Below are positions 19,038-29,112 of a stretch of 64,000 bases of DNA, in pieces (the first letter of the stretch is position 1; each line of letters starts with the position of its first letter). This DNA is from Alteromonas pelagimontana (lineage in GTDB: Bacteria; Pseudomonadota; Gammaproteobacteria; Enterobacterales; Alteromonadaceae). The position numbers were made by a program, and so were the translations under genes. The notes below the pieces were generated by a model. It ran no database searches. It saw only the letters and a list, made by a program, of their open reading frames with translations, and had not been told where the DNA came from. The DNA is taken from the NCBI RefSeq assembly GCF_002499975.2, contig NZ_CP052766.1, positions 1,364,001-1,428,000 on the forward strand, read 5' to 3'.

Positions 19038-19643
19038 ATGCTTCGTAAGTGGTTCTCGATCGCCCTGATCGCGTTTTCTTCACAGGTTTTTGGCTTGCAG
19101 GATTCTGTCGAACTTCAAGCCTCTTCATCTCATTATATTAGAGATGATCTGTTTGTTTTCCTGCATGCGGGCCCCGGTAGAAACTATCGGATCCTGGGGT
19201 CGGTCGAAGCCGGCACCCCCATCACCATTATACAGCACAACCGCGAAACAGAATTTAGCGAGATAAGAGAAAAAGTTGAAGGACGCACCGGGTGGGTGGA
19301 AACCAAATTTGTCAGCAACCAGATTTCCCGTGCTGAGCAATTACCCATTATTAGCCAACAACTTGCAGACAGCCAGGCCAGCTTGCAGGGTTTACAGTCG
19401 GAAAACAGTAAAATCAAACAACAGCTAAACGACGCGCGTCAGCAGTTGGCGAAGCTTACTACGCAAACGGAGAACCAGACAAAGGAAGTCAACACGTTGA
19501 CGGCGCAGTTGGAAGCAGAAAGTAAAGACGAAATGATAAAATGGTTTACGTGGGGCGGTATTGTCGCTGGCGGAGGCGTTCTGTTAGGTGTTATTTTAAC
19601 CTTCCTACCGAAGAAGAGACGCCGCGAAGATACGTGGATGTAA
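19038..19643 (+). CDS. TIGR04211-type SH3 domain protein (YgiM-like)
   Basis: This 201-residue envelope protein has a signal peptide (SIALIAFSSQVFG), then a bacterial SH3 domain (about 30-95: FLHAGPGRNYRILGSVEAGT, GRTGWVETKFVS). A coiled coil follows (about 105-165: LQSENSKIKQQLNDARQQLA), then one C-terminal transmembrane helix (GGIVAGGGVLLGVILTFL) and a basic tail, KKRRRE. The layout matches YgiM/TIGR04211. In enterobacteria ygiM lies beside ygiF and the CYTH gene is divergent here, so the association is conserved. Cellular role is unproven. Confidence 0.85.
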   Translation: MLRKWFSIALIAFSSQVFGLQDSVELQASSSHYIRDDLFVFLHAGPGRNYRILGSVEAGTPITIIQHNRETEFSEIREKVEGRTGWVETKFVSNQISRAEQLPIISQQLADSQASLQGLQSENSKIKQQLNDARQQLAKLTTQTENQTKEVNTLTAQLEAESKDEMIKWFTWGGIVAGGGVLLGVILTFLPKKRRREDTWM

Positions 19644-19695
19644 GACTGTTCCGCAGTAATCTTTGCTCAGTTCAAACATAGAGTATTAGTAGGAA

Positions 19696-19731
19696 TAAAA
19701 AAAGGGCGTAATTATCACGCCCTTTTTTATT
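19696..19731. terminator. Bidirectional rho-independent terminator
   Basis: AAAAAAGGGCGT pairs with ACGCCCTTTTTT around a 7-nt loop. It has a T-run on both strands and lies between the convergent SH3 gene and putA, so it can terminate both. Confidence 0.9.
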
Positions 19732-19744
19732 GCAGCAAAACCCC

Positions 19745-22700
19745 TTATTCGTCTTCTTCGACAAGCGTCATTAATGATGTGTTTCCGCCCGATGCAGTGG
19801 TATCGATGCTAATGGTCTTCTCGGTCATTAATCGTTGGATTAGGTTGTCATTATATTCTGCGGTAATTACCGGCAAAATAGACCCACCTTCACGGGATGA
19901 CAACATCGCAGCGATTTGCGCGGTACGTTCAGTGCTGGAATCCACCACTACCCCCGCCAGATTTTTATCCATTAATAACGAGTCCAGGTGTTGCAACCGC
20001 GCTACCTGAAACACCCCTTTTGGCGCCCCAGTAGATTCAAATTTCTTCTGAAACTCCAGCGCTTCTTCGAAGAACTCTTCTGAGACTACTGATACCACAA
20101 CGTTACCTGTTGCCAGTGCGGTCACAATAGAAAGCGTCCAGTATTCAAATTGCACACTTTTATCCGCAAAACAGACCAAAATTCCCCGTGGTTCGAGGTA
20201 AAGTTTGTTTGACTCGCCAGTGGGTCCTGGAAGCTGAACAGGTTTACCCAGCTTGCGTTCGATACTGGTTAACTGTTGACGTGACGTCGCCAGCGTGCGG
20301 TTTAAATCATCAGCTAACTCTTCAACAATTTCGACTTTCGCAATTTTTGCCAGTAACTGACGCACCATCGATAATCTGTCGTTCAGCGCAGTGTGACGCC
20401 ACTTTGCTTCAACATCCAGTGCGGTAGACATTAACCGGGATGCGGCCTTTTCTTCTTTTGCAGAGCCAATAAGAGCGCTGTCCAGGTGCTCTATATCTTC
20501 GACCTGCGAAGGTTTAGGTGTGGCGCGTTCTGCCATGAGGCGACGAAGGTAGTTCGGCCCACCTGCTTTAGGGCCTGTGCCGGACAAACCGCGACCGCCG
20601 AACGGCTGCACGCCAACAATTGCGCCAATCATATTGCGATTGATATACACATTTCCTGCGCGACTTTTCGCAGCCAGTTCGTAGGCTCTGTCTTCAATAC
20701 GCGAATGAATTCCCATCGTAAGACCGTAGCCGGTACTATTGATTTGTTCTACCACCTTATCAATGTCTTTTCCTTTAAACCGCACGATATGAACTACCGG
20801 CCCGAAGATTTCGCGCTCCAGCACATCAATGCTGTCAATTTCATAAAGCGTGGCGGGGAAGAAAGTGCCTTTTTCAGTAGATTCCGGCATTTTGGTGCGA
20901 TAAAGCAATTTACCTTTGCCTTCCATAAATTTCTCATGGTCCGTCAGGCTCTTTAGCGCTTTGTCGTCTATTACCGGGCCGATATCAGTGTGTAAGTGCG
21001 CGGGATCGCCCACTTCAAGCTCTTTCATGGCGCCAATCAACATGTGCGTTAGTTTGTCAGCAATATCTTCCTGTGCAAACAACACGCGCAAAGCTGAGCA
21101 GCGCTGTCCTGCGCTCTGAAAACCGGAATGTACGACATCATCAACAACCTGTTCTGGCAGAGCAGTAGAATCAACAATCATACAGTTCTGTCCGCCAGTC
21201 TCGGCGATTAACGGTACCTGCTCGCCGCCTCTGCCAGCCAAAGTCTGAGATATCAGAGTGCCGGTTTGTGTAGAGCCGGTAAACATTACCGCTTTAATCC
21301 GATCATCCGGAAGTAACGTGCTGCCAACCTCTTTCCCTGGGCCGATAATTAACTGCAACGCTTCTTCAGGCAAGCCTACTGAATGCATAATTTCAATGGC
21401 GCGCTTCGCAATAATGCTGGTTTGCTCAGCGGGTTTGGCGATAACGGTGTTACCTGTAACCAGAGCTGCGGAAAGTTGACCGATAAAAATTGCTAACGGG
21501 AAGTTCCACGGGCTAATACATAGCACCACGCCCCGAGGTAGCAAGCGATGATCTTCATCAAGTTCTTGCGCCCGAGCAGCATAATAACGAAGGAAATCGA
21601 CGGCTTCCCGAACTTCATCAATACTGTCCTGCGTCACCTTACCGGCTTCACGAATACAGATAGAGATAAGTTCAGCCATATGCCGTTCAAGAGCATCGGC
21701 GCTGCGAACAAGAATTTCTGCCCGTTCCTGTACCGAACGTTTTGACCAGGCTCCAAATCCATCATGCGCGATGTCCAGAGCTTTAAGCATGTCTTCTTTA
21801 GTGTTGTAAATGTGATAGCCGACAAAATCGTTTCGATCAGTAGGGCTAACGACCGGCGTTGCGCCTTCTGGTATCTGGCTTTGATCAACTTTGTAGTGCT
21901 GCTTCCAACGGACTAGCTCGTGCAACAAGGCATTTACGGCGTTGACGTCGGTTAAGTCCAGCCCGCGGGAATTATGTCGCTCGGGAGCGTAGAGTTCCCG
22001 TGGTTTTTTGATCTGCACGTTGTAACGGTGTTTAAGGCGCTGAGTTTTTTCTACCGGATCTTCAAGTAGCGATTCCACCGGTTTATTGTCATCGACAATG
22101 GCATTTACAAATGAAGAGTTGGCCCCGTTTTCCAATAAACGGCGCACAAGATAAGCCAACAAGTCTTCATGCTCACCCACAGGGGCGTAAACACGGCACT
22201 GAATTTTATCTTCGGTTACCACCTGATCATAAAGGGTATCCCCCATGCCATGCAGACACTGAAACTCGAAACCGTCTTTATCATCACCTGCCAACTCGAT
22301 AATTACCGAGGCAGTATAAGCATTGTGAGTGGCAAATTGCGGGTAAATCGTGTCGCGGTAATCCAGCAACTTATTGGCGCAGGCGTGATAAGAAACGTCA
22401 GTAGAAGACTTACGGGTAAATACCGGAAACTCTTCAACGCCAGCTTGCTGAGTTAACTTAATCTCGGTATCCCAGTAAGCGCCTTTAACCAGCCGAACCA
22501 TCATGGTACGGCCTGTTTCAAGCGTCAGCTTACGGATCCATTCGATAACATGAATAGCGCGTTTCTGGTAAGCCTGCACCGCAATACCAAAACCGCTCCA
22601 CCCTTCCAGATCCGGATCGCGAAATACATTTTCAATGACATCTAAAGAAACATCCAGCCGGTCGGCTTCTTCCGCATCAATGGTAAGGCCTATGTCATAT

Positions 22701-23548
22701 TCTTTAGCCATAACACACAAAGCTTTAAGTCGCGGCGGAATTTCTTCCATCACGCGCTTATGATGTAAAAACTCGAATCTGGGATGAATAGCCGAAAGCT
22801 TGACAGAGATTCCGGGAGAGCGTTTTGGCCCGCGGCCATTGGCGGCTTTACCAATTTCTTTAATGGCGCTCACGTAGGCATCATAAAAGCCTTCTGCATC
22901 TTCCATGGTGCGGGCAGCTTCGCCCAGCATGTCGTAAGAATAAACATAGCCTTTTTTTTCTTTTTCCTTGGCCCGCTCAACAGCGTCTTCTATCGTTTCG
23001 CCCATAACAAACTGGCGACCCATGACCCGCATGGCAATATTCATCGCCCGCCGTATGACGGGTTCCCCCATCCGCCCAAGCGTTTTCTTCAATAAACCGA
23101 ACTGTTCGCTTTTACGCTTGTCAGCGTAATTCACCATGTTGCCGGTGAGCAGCAAGCCCCAGGCAGATGCATTAACGAACAAGGAATCAGAGTTGCCTAA
23201 ATGAGGTGTCCACTTTCCCTGGGATAACTTGTCGCGAATGAGTTCATCCTGGGTGCGTTGGTCGGGAACCCGTAACAGGGCCTCCGCCAAACACATCAGC
23301 ACTACCCCTTCGGCAGTAGAAAGCGAATATTCGTTTAGCAGTGCATCAACACCGCCGTGGCCTTCCTGCTCGCGACGAATTTGCAGTACCATCTTGCGGG
23401 CACGCTCCCAGGCTCGACTGCGGGCACGGGGGTTAACTTCTGCTACAGGTAAAATTTGATCAATGGCAAGCGACTCATTAATTCGATAATGGTCGCGGAT
23501 ACGTTGCCGAATTGACGTCAAGGTGTTGAGGTTGTCGTGAGTGAGCAT
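19745..23548 (-). CDS. putA: Bifunctional proline dehydrogenase / P5C dehydrogenase PutA
   Basis: This 1267-residue enzyme converts proline to glutamate. The proline dehydrogenase barrel occupies about 90-480 (RLVKGAYWDTEIK, FATHNAYTAS, FEFQCLHGMGD, YAPVGEHEDLLAYLVRRLLENG). The aldehyde dehydrogenase domain occupies about 560-1030 (ISPWNFPLAIFIGQ, VMFTGSTQTG, IAETGGQNCMIVDS). Its catalytic cysteine is in SAGQRCSALRVL, near residue 815. A C-terminal extension (about 1040-1267) resembles the inactive ALDH-like domain of long PutA proteins. The N terminus lacks the ribbon-helix-helix DNA-binding domain of E. coli PutA, so self-repression is not expected. The FAD enzyme is membrane-associated. 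Confidence 0.95.
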   Translation of the reverse strand: MLTHDNLNTLTSIRQRIRDHYRINESLAIDQILPVAEVNPRARSRAWERARKMVLQIRREQEGHGGVDALLNEYSLSTAEGVVLMCLAEALLRVPDQRTQDELIRDKLSQGKWTPHLGNSDSLFVNASAWGLLLTGNMVNYADKRKSEQFGLLKKTLGRMGEPVIRRAMNIAMRVMGRQFVMGETIEDAVERAKEKEKKGYVYSYDMLGEAARTMEDAEGFYDAYVSAIKEIGKAANGRGPKRSPGISVKLSAIHPRFEFLHHKRVMEEIPPRLKALCVMAKEYDIGLTIDAEEADRLDVSLDVIENVFRDPDLEGWSGFGIAVQAYQKRAIHVIEWIRKLTLETGRTMMVRLVKGAYWDTEIKLTQQAGVEEFPVFTRKSSTDVSYHACANKLLDYRDTIYPQFATHNAYTASVIIELAGDDKDGFEFQCLHGMGDTLYDQVVTEDKIQCRVYAPVGEHEDLLAYLVRRLLENGANSSFVNAIVDDNKPVESLLEDPVEKTQRLKHRYNVQIKKPRELYAPERHNSRGLDLTDVNAVNALLHELVRWKQHYKVDQSQIPEGATPVVSPTDRNDFVGYHIYNTKEDMLKALDIAHDGFGAWSKRSVQERAEILVRSADALERHMAELISICIREAGKVTQDSIDEVREAVDFLRYYAARAQELDEDHRLLPRGVVLCISPWNFPLAIFIGQLSAALVTGNTVIAKPAEQTSIIAKRAIEIMHSVGLPEEALQLIIGPGKEVGSTLLPDDRIKAVMFTGSTQTGTLISQTLAGRGGEQVPLIAETGGQNCMIVDSTALPEQVVDDVVHSGFQSAGQRCSALRVLFAQEDIADKLTHMLIGAMKELEVGDPAHLHTDIGPVIDDKALKSLTDHEKFMEGKGKLLYRTKMPESTEKGTFFPATLYEIDSIDVLEREIFGPVVHIVRFKGKDIDKVVEQINSTGYGLTMGIHSRIEDRAYELAAKSRAGNVYINRNMIGAIVGVQPFGGRGLSGTGPKAGGPNYLRRLMAERATPKPSQVEDIEHLDSALIGSAKEEKAASRLMSTALDVEAKWRHTALNDRLSMVRQLLAKIAKVEIVEELADDLNRTLATSRQQLTSIERKLGKPVQLPGPTGESNKLYLEPRGILVCFADKSVQFEYWTLSIVTALATGNVVVSVVSEEFFEEALEFQKKFESTGAPKGVFQVARLQHLDSLLMDKNLAGVVVDSSTERTAQIAAMLSSREGGSILPVITAEYNDNLIQRLMTEKTISIDTTASGGNTSLMTLVEEDE

Positions 23549-23910
23549 TAATACCCTTATCTAATGTATCTGGCCGAAAAATATACTGCAATTATCTTCA
23601 GTTATTCCAAATGCTACTGCATTTCTGAGTGATGATTATGCAAACTCCGATTAACAAGAAGATGAACAGCTAGTTAGCTGTTTTAACTCTCTAAACACAG
23701 TTGTAGATCATGCAAACAGTGAGAATCCGCGGATACTAGCATAAATTTGACCGCCTAAAATCCCTTAAATGTACAAGTTTTTAAGAGTGAATTTGTAACG
23801 CTATATTGGCAAGCAATCTGGCAGGCAGCGAAGCTTAGCTCTGGTCGAAATCCGAACTTTTTTCGTCTTGCCGACTACACTTATTAAAAATAATTAATGA
23901 GGTGCTAGCA
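23549..23910. other. Intergenic region between divergent putA and a broken chemoreceptor gene
   Basis: About 360 bases of AT-rich DNA contain no credible ORF. It must hold the putA promoter and that of the opposite-facing chemoreceptor gene. I see no confident operator or structured RNA. Confidence 0.4.
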
Positions 23911-25538
23911 ATGTTGTGGTTAAGACGTTTTAGTTTGAAGCAACGTTTAGCAATGATTGTCGCTCTTGTCGTAGTCATTTTGTTGATCTTAACGTCGGTA
24001 ATGCTCAACCGCCACTATGATGCGCAGAAAGAAAAGGCCCAGGAAGAAACCATGCATCTGGTCGAAGTGGTTCATACCCTGTTAGGGGCTTTTGCAGAGC
24101 AGCAGCGTGCAGGTTTACTTTCCGAACAAGAGGCCCAGGCTCTAGCCGCTGTTAACGCGCTACGCTATGACAGTGACAACTACTTTTGGATTCAAAGCGA
24201 TCTTCCCGCCATGATCATGCATCCTTTTAAACCTGCACTTAATGGCCAGGATCTGAGCGCCTTCAAAGACGGCAATGGAAAGCTGTTTTTCAAGGAAATG
24301 GCTACCCTGGTTAACCGCGAAGGCGGCGGCTTTGTGCCCTACGTCTGGCCGCTTCCCGGAGAGGAAACCCCTACCGCAAAGATTTCTTATGTAAAACGTT
24401 TCGTGCCGTGGGGCTGGACTATCGGAACGGGTATTTATTTAAGTCGCCTGGACGCCTCTTTCGCCCACATGAGAAATATTTTCATCGTCTTTGGAATTGT
24501 CAGCGTGGTTTGGTGATTGTGGCGGCTTCCCTTATTGGTCGCAGCGTTGTACAACCGCTGTAAGAAGTCACTGAGCGCATGAAAGATATTGCCCTGGGAG
24601 AAGGCGATCTTACTCGTACATTGTCTGATGAAGGACAGGATGAAGTAGCTCGTCTTTCGCGTTATTTCAACCGGTTTGTCAGCAAAATGCGTGTTTCCCT
24701 GGTTGAGGTAAAAGGTACTGTCGAGGAAGTATCAGAAAACGCGGGGCTACTTGCCGCCGCCAGCCAGAGAAGCAATGCACAGTCTGAATCCCAAAGCAGC
24801 AGCACGTTTCAGGTGGCGTCAGCGATGGAACAAATGACAACGCAGATTCACGATGTAAGCAGTCATGCGATGACAGCGGATAAGGCTGCGGTATCTGCTC
24901 GACAAAATGTCAGCCTGGGCACGGCTGCCGTTAAGCAAACCGTGGCGCAGATAAACTCACTCACTGGCAATATTGAGTCGGTCAGTACCGTGGTAACGCA
25001 GCTTGCCCAGCAAAGCGAAAAAATAGGGCTGGTGTTAGATGTCATTCGCGGAATTGCCGAACAAACTAACCTGCTGGCATTAAATGCCGCCATTGAAGCT
25101 GCCCGCGCGGGTGAACAAGGAAGAGGATTTGCGGTTGTTGCTGATGAAGTTCGTACTCTGGCCTGCAGAACCGGCCATAGCACCGACGAGATCCGCGCCA
25201 TGATTCAACAGTTACAATCCGGTGCTCAGGCTGCCGTCGATGCTGTGCAAATAAGCCAGGCGGCAGCAGGCAGCACTGTTGATAATGCCACGGAAGCCAA
25301 CAACACGTTGCAAACGCTGGACAGCCTGATTGCGGATATATCTTCCATGAACAGCCAGATAGCCCGCGCTACCGAACAGCAAGCTGATGCGGCTAATGAA
25401 GTAAATCTGCGGGTAAATGAACTTTCTGATTCGGCTGAGGATAATCTTTCCACTGCCGCAGAATTAGCCACAGCGAGCGACGCGTTGGAAAAAAGCGCTA
25501 CGGTTATGCACGAAATTGTCGAACGTTTTAAACTGTAA
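23911..25538 (+). pseudogene. Methyl-accepting chemotaxis protein with single Cache domain, disrupted
   Basis: The gene has a TM helix (LAMIVALVVVILLILTSVML), a single-Cache-type periplasmic sensor (NYFWIQSDLPAMIMHPFKPA, KISYVKRFVPWGWTIGTGIY), a second TM, HAMP and an MCP signalling domain ([20 protein letters not shown]). It is broken twice. At about 24,505-24,516 the frame shifts and runs into TGA 24514-24516. In the restored frame (LVIVAASLIGRSVVQPL) a TAA at 24561-24563 replaces an expected lysine or similar before [16 protein letters not shown]. Coding resumes from 24564 to 25538. Start ATG 23911 has GAGG 9 bases upstream. Intact, it would be about 540 residues. Confidence 0.85.
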
Positions 25539-25698
25539 ATAACTCACGCTACGCCGGAACAAAAAAAAGCTGGCCCGACGTTCACCACGACAAACCACTA
25601 ATGCGGCGCAATAGCACTACGACAATTGCGTCGCTACAACCCGGTGTCGTAGACTAGGGCGTTGAGGTTAGGTCAAACACCTGCACAAGGAGTGAATA
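25539..25698. other. Short intergenic stretch with nested inverted repeats
   Basis: CTACGACA pairs with TGTCGTAG and GGCGCAAT with ATTGCGTC-like sequence between about 25605 and 25655. This could fold just upstream of the TIGR03545-like gene. AAGGAG at about 25686 is the ribosome binding site of that gene. Function of the structure is unknown. Confidence 0.35.
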
Positions 25699-27414
25699 AT
25701 GAGCAAAAGTAAAGGGTTTCGTAAGCGTTATATAGCGCTGTTGTTTCTCGTTCTGATTATTGTGGCATACCTGCTTTTTGCCAATCCCATTATTAAAGGC
25801 ATTCTTGAATCCAAACTTTCAGAAGCTTACGGTGCACAGGTAGATATCGGTGAGTTTGACCACAGTCTGTTTCCTGTTGGCGTACAACTGTATGATATCG
25901 GTATGACCGATGCAGCGCAGCCTGACCGCAATCAAGTCGTGATAGGCACCGCCAAAGCCGACGTTGAATTACTGCCCCTGCTATCTGAACGCATCGTGAT
26001 AACTCAATTGGATATGCTGGATGTAAAGTTTGACCAGGCTCGCCAGACGCCAGGAGAAGTTTATCGTCAGCCAACTCATGCTCTTTCTTTTGAAGAAATT
26101 AAAAATAAGGCAAAAGAAGCCATTCCCACTGTAGACGAGCTGCTGGCGCGTTCGCCGCTACAGACAACAGCCGCCGTCCAGCAGGCTCAGAAAGTGTATT
26201 CTGTCTACGCTGAAGGGTTACAGAACGATTATCAGACACTGCCTGATCAAACCCGCCTGAACTATTACAAAGACCAGATTAAACAACTTCAGAGCATTAA
26301 TTATAAAGATCCTCAGGTTCTGCTCGGCGCCAAAGAGACGCTGGACAATCTGAAAGTCGAAATGAGGCAAGACAGGGAAAAAATTACTACATTCACCGCA
26401 AAAGCCAAAGATGCTAAGCAAGCGCTTAGTGAAAGTGTGGCCATGCTAAAGCAGGCGCCAAAAGAAGATTATGCTCTGTTGAAAGGCGTTGTTGCTGGCG
26501 ATCAGGCTGCGCTGCAACAAGTTACTCAGTTTGTTTTTGGGGAGAAAGCCGCCGAGTATACCGAATATTTGATGTCGGCAATTCAGATTGTGCTGCCGCT
26601 GATTCAGGGCGATGACCGCGCTCCACAGGAGGCCGGAGGGGAAATGCCTTCTATTCTTGTAAGGTTGGCGAATGTGTCGGTCAGCTGGAAGGACGAACGC
26701 ATTAACAGTGTCTGGAAAAATATTACCAATACGCATCCTTTAGTTGGCGAGCCCACCACTTTCACTATTTCTGCTGCCGGCCAGTTATTAAAGCAATTTG
26801 AATCCTTCGGCCAATTCTGGATAGACGACAACGGTGTAGATGCCAGCCAAAGCTGGAATTTAGCGGGCGTAGATTTAACCGATATTCCTTTTGCCAAAGA
26901 TGAAAAGCTTTCCGCCGCATTGCAACATGCTCTTCTTAACACATCGGGTTCGCTTTCGGTTACGAATGATAGGCTATCAGGAACCGGGGAAATAAACCTT
27001 ACCGATTTGGCAATGCAGGCAACTGGAACAAATAACGTTACCACCGCCATCGCCAACGCGTTGGCGTCGTTAACCAGCTTAGCGATGACGATGACGCTTG
27101 ATGGCACTGTCAATAATCCCGGTTTCCGTATTAAATCAGATTTAGACAACAAACTGGCGCAGTCTGCATTAATGCAACTAAGCGCATCGCAACAAGATAA
27201 GCTGAACGAGTTAACCACCAAACTCAATGCCATGGTAGCTAACCAGCAAGATGCGGCATCGTCTCAATTGGTAGATATAAACAAGATACTGAACCTTGCC
27301 CAAAGCGATAGTGCCGCACTTGACGAATTATTAAAAACGCAACTCTCCGGAGTAGTAAATAATCAAAAAGAAAAACTGTTGGAAAAGCTGAAAAAGAAAA
27401 TTAATCAGAGTTAG
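25699..27414 (+). CDS. TIGR03545 family envelope protein
   Basis: This 571-residue protein has one N-terminal transmembrane helix (IALLFLVLIIVAYLLFA). An AsmA-like start follows (IIKGILESKLSEAYGAQVDIGEFD). A long central helical region with coiled-coil character lies around 170-260, and a beta-rich C-terminal half resembles AsmA/translocation-assembly proteins. The arrangement fits TIGR03545 proteins of unknown function, found in Shewanella and Alteromonas relatives. AAGGAG precedes the ATG by 7 bases. It is probably anchored in the inner membrane with a periplasmic body. Confidence 0.7.
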   Translation: MSKSKGFRKRYIALLFLVLIIVAYLLFANPIIKGILESKLSEAYGAQVDIGEFDHSLFPVGVQLYDIGMTDAAQPDRNQVVIGTAKADVELLPLLSERIVITQLDMLDVKFDQARQTPGEVYRQPTHALSFEEIKNKAKEAIPTVDELLARSPLQTTAAVQQAQKVYSVYAEGLQNDYQTLPDQTRLNYYKDQIKQLQSINYKDPQVLLGAKETLDNLKVEMRQDREKITTFTAKAKDAKQALSESVAMLKQAPKEDYALLKGVVAGDQAALQQVTQFVFGEKAAEYTEYLMSAIQIVLPLIQGDDRAPQEAGGEMPSILVRLANVSVSWKDERINSVWKNITNTHPLVGEPTTFTISAAGQLLKQFESFGQFWIDDNGVDASQSWNLAGVDLTDIPFAKDEKLSAALQHALLNTSGSLSVTNDRLSGTGEINLTDLAMQATGTNNVTTAIANALASLTSLAMTMTLDGTVNNPGFRIKSDLDNKLAQSALMQLSASQQDKLNELTTKLNAMVANQQDAASSQLVDINKILNLAQSDSAALDELLKTQLSGVVNNQKEKLLEKLKKKINQS

Positions 27415-27419
27415 GATGA

Positions 27420-27454
27420 TCGGCATGATTGGCTGGCGACAGGCCAATCATGCC
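27420..27454. terminator. Strong stem-loop after the TIGR03545-like gene
   Basis: CGGCATGATTGGC pairs perfectly with GCCAATCATGCCG around a 9-nt loop, starting a few bases after the stop codon. There is no clear T-run, so it may be a rho-independent terminator of weak type or an mRNA 3' stabiliser. Confidence 0.55.
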
Positions 27455-27611
27455 GTTGTGCTGGCAAAGTCTAAGGCCTGTTCGCACTTGCTATCCGAAT
27501 TTTGCTATAAATAACGAACCCTTCTGCCAGCGCACAATTGAACAGCAAACGTCAACAGGCCCTAGGCAGGGACGAACTTAGACGGCATAATACATCCAGA
27601 ATAAAAAACAG

Positions 27612-27911
27612 GTGGCCGTTGTGTGGCGAGATAAATGGGTTCCAATCGTACTGCTGATATTGCTGGGTTTACTGCAATATCGGCTGTGGTTGGGTAAAAA
27701 CAGCATCCTTGATTATGTCGCTTTAAAAAAAGAAGTGCACACTCAGTCTCTTCATAATGCCAACCTTAACCAGCGCAACGTGTTGCTGAAAGCCGATATC
27801 AACGATTTAAAAATAGGCCTTGAAGCCATTGAAGAACGCGCCCGCAACGAGTTGGGTTTGATTAAAGAAGGAGAAACCTTCTACCGGATCCTTCCAGCCG
27901 AAAACGATTGA
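27612..27911 (+). CDS. ftsB: Cell division protein FtsB
   Basis: This 99-residue bitopic membrane protein of the divisome forms a complex with FtsL and FtsQ. TM helix VPIVLLILLGLLQYRLWLG is followed by the family motif GKNSILDY. A coiled coil (about 35-75) and the conserved EAIEERARNELGLIKEGETFYR close the protein. Translation starts at GTG 27612 (a second GTG lies at 27621). It overlaps or abuts ispD, the standard ftsB-ispD-ispF-truD-surE-pcm order. Confidence 0.94.
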   Translation: MAVVWRDKWVPIVLLILLGLLQYRLWLGKNSILDYVALKKEVHTQSLHNANLNQRNVLLKADINDLKIGLEAIEERARNELGLIKEGETFYRILPAEND

Positions 27912-27913
27912 TC

Positions 27914-28627
27914 ATGAAGAACCAGCAGACTGTTGTCGCAGTAGTTCCCGCCGCAGGCGTAGGAAGCCGTATGCAGGCTGACCGCCCAAAGCAATATTTA
28001 CTGCTGAATGGCAAAACCATCCTCGAACATACGCTCAATGCGTTGATTTCTCATCCTGCGGTGTCCCGTGTGGTGGTGGCTATCAGCGCCGACGACCCCT
28101 ACTTTTTTAGCCTTCCGGTTGCAAATGCACCCTGGTTAACCGTGGTTACCGGCGGAAGTGAGCGTGCTGACTCGGTACATGCTGCTGTAATCACGTTATG
28201 CGAGCATGAGTGGGCGCTTGTGCACGATGCGGCCAGGCCGTGTCTTGACCACCATGATATCGATAACCTGCTTATGGTTATCGAAGATAGTAAAGTTGCT
28301 GGCGGCATACTTGCCACACCGGTGCGCGACACCATGAAGCGGGCGCAGGTGTCAGGAGGAGATCCAGTAGTAAGGCATACAGAGTCTCGTGAGAATCTGT
28401 GGCATGCTCTGACGCCACAACTCTTTCGCGCTGGCGAGCTACGGCAGGCGCTGGCAGAGGGGTTTAGCCAAGATCTGGCAATTACAGATGAAGCTTCAGC
28501 TATGGAAGCTGCCGGTTACCGCGTGGCTTTAATTGACGCCAATCCTGCAAACATTAAAATCACTCGTCCGGCAGATATGCCATTGGCTGCTTTTTACCTG
28601 CAGCAGATTTCACTACAGAATCAATAA
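27914..28627 (+). CDS. ispD: 2-C-methyl-D-erythritol 4-phosphate cytidylyltransferase
   Basis: This 237-residue enzyme joins CTP and MEP to give CDP-ME in the non-mevalonate isoprenoid pathway. The nucleotide-binding loop is [20 protein letters not shown] near the N terminus. HDAARPCL and [13 protein letters not shown] are the other conserved blocks. The start was taken as ATG 27914, two codons inside the longest frame (TTG 27908). ispF follows after 8 bp. Confidence 0.95.
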   Translation: MKNQQTVVAVVPAAGVGSRMQADRPKQYLLLNGKTILEHTLNALISHPAVSRVVVAISADDPYFFSLPVANAPWLTVVTGGSERADSVHAAVITLCEHEWALVHDAARPCLDHHDIDNLLMVIEDSKVAGGILATPVRDTMKRAQVSGGDPVVRHTESRENLWHALTPQLFRAGELRQALAEGFSQDLAITDEASAMEAAGYRVALIDANPANIKITRPADMPLAAFYLQQISLQNQ

Positions 28628-28635
28628 GGAATTTT

Positions 28636-29112
28636 ATGCGAATTGGCCACGGCTATGATGTTCACAAATTTGGCGGCGACGGCCCCATTATCGTCGGTGG
28701 CGTCAGTATTGATTATGAACAGGGGCTTCTTGCTCATTCTGATGGCGATGTGTTAATTCACGCACTTTGTGATGCCTTACTAGGTGCGGCCGCAATGGGC
28801 GATATCGGCAAACATTTTCCCGACACCGACAGCGCCTTCAAAAATGCAGATAGCCGTGTGCTACTGCGTCATGTGGTCAGTTTACTAAAAGACCGCGGTT
28901 ACATCTTAAGCAATGCCGATATGACCATAGTAGCCCAAGCGCCTAAAATGGCGCCCCACATTGATGCCATGCGTGAACGACTTGCCGCAGATTGTGATAC
29001 TGCTATCGCTAATATTAATGTAAAAGCTACGACGACGGAAAAGCTCGGTTTTGTTGGGCGTAAAGAAGGTATTGCTGCTCACGCTGTTGTACTGATTGAG
29101 CATGTAGCGTGA
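28636..29112 (+). CDS. ispF: 2-C-methyl-D-erythritol 2,4-cyclodiphosphate synthase
   Basis: This is a 158-residue trimeric zinc enzyme. It has [13 protein letters not shown] with the metal-binding Asp and His, [32 protein letters not shown], and the C-terminal [20 protein letters not shown]. It cyclises CDP-ME 2-phosphate to MEcPP. AAGGAA precedes the ATG. Its stop region overlaps the truD start (29109). Confidence 0.96.
   Translation: MRIGHGYDVHKFGGDGPIIVGGVSIDYEQGLLAHSDGDVLIHALCDALLGAAAMGDIGKHFPDTDSAFKNADSRVLLRHVVSLLKDRGYILSNADMTIVAQAPKMAPHIDAMRERLAADCDTAIANINVKATTTEKLGFVGRKEGIAAHAVVLIEHVA

Noticed and set aside
20486..20956. 156-codon plus-strand ORF inside putA
   Set aside because: Shadow of the conserved aldehyde dehydrogenase domain coded on the other strand.
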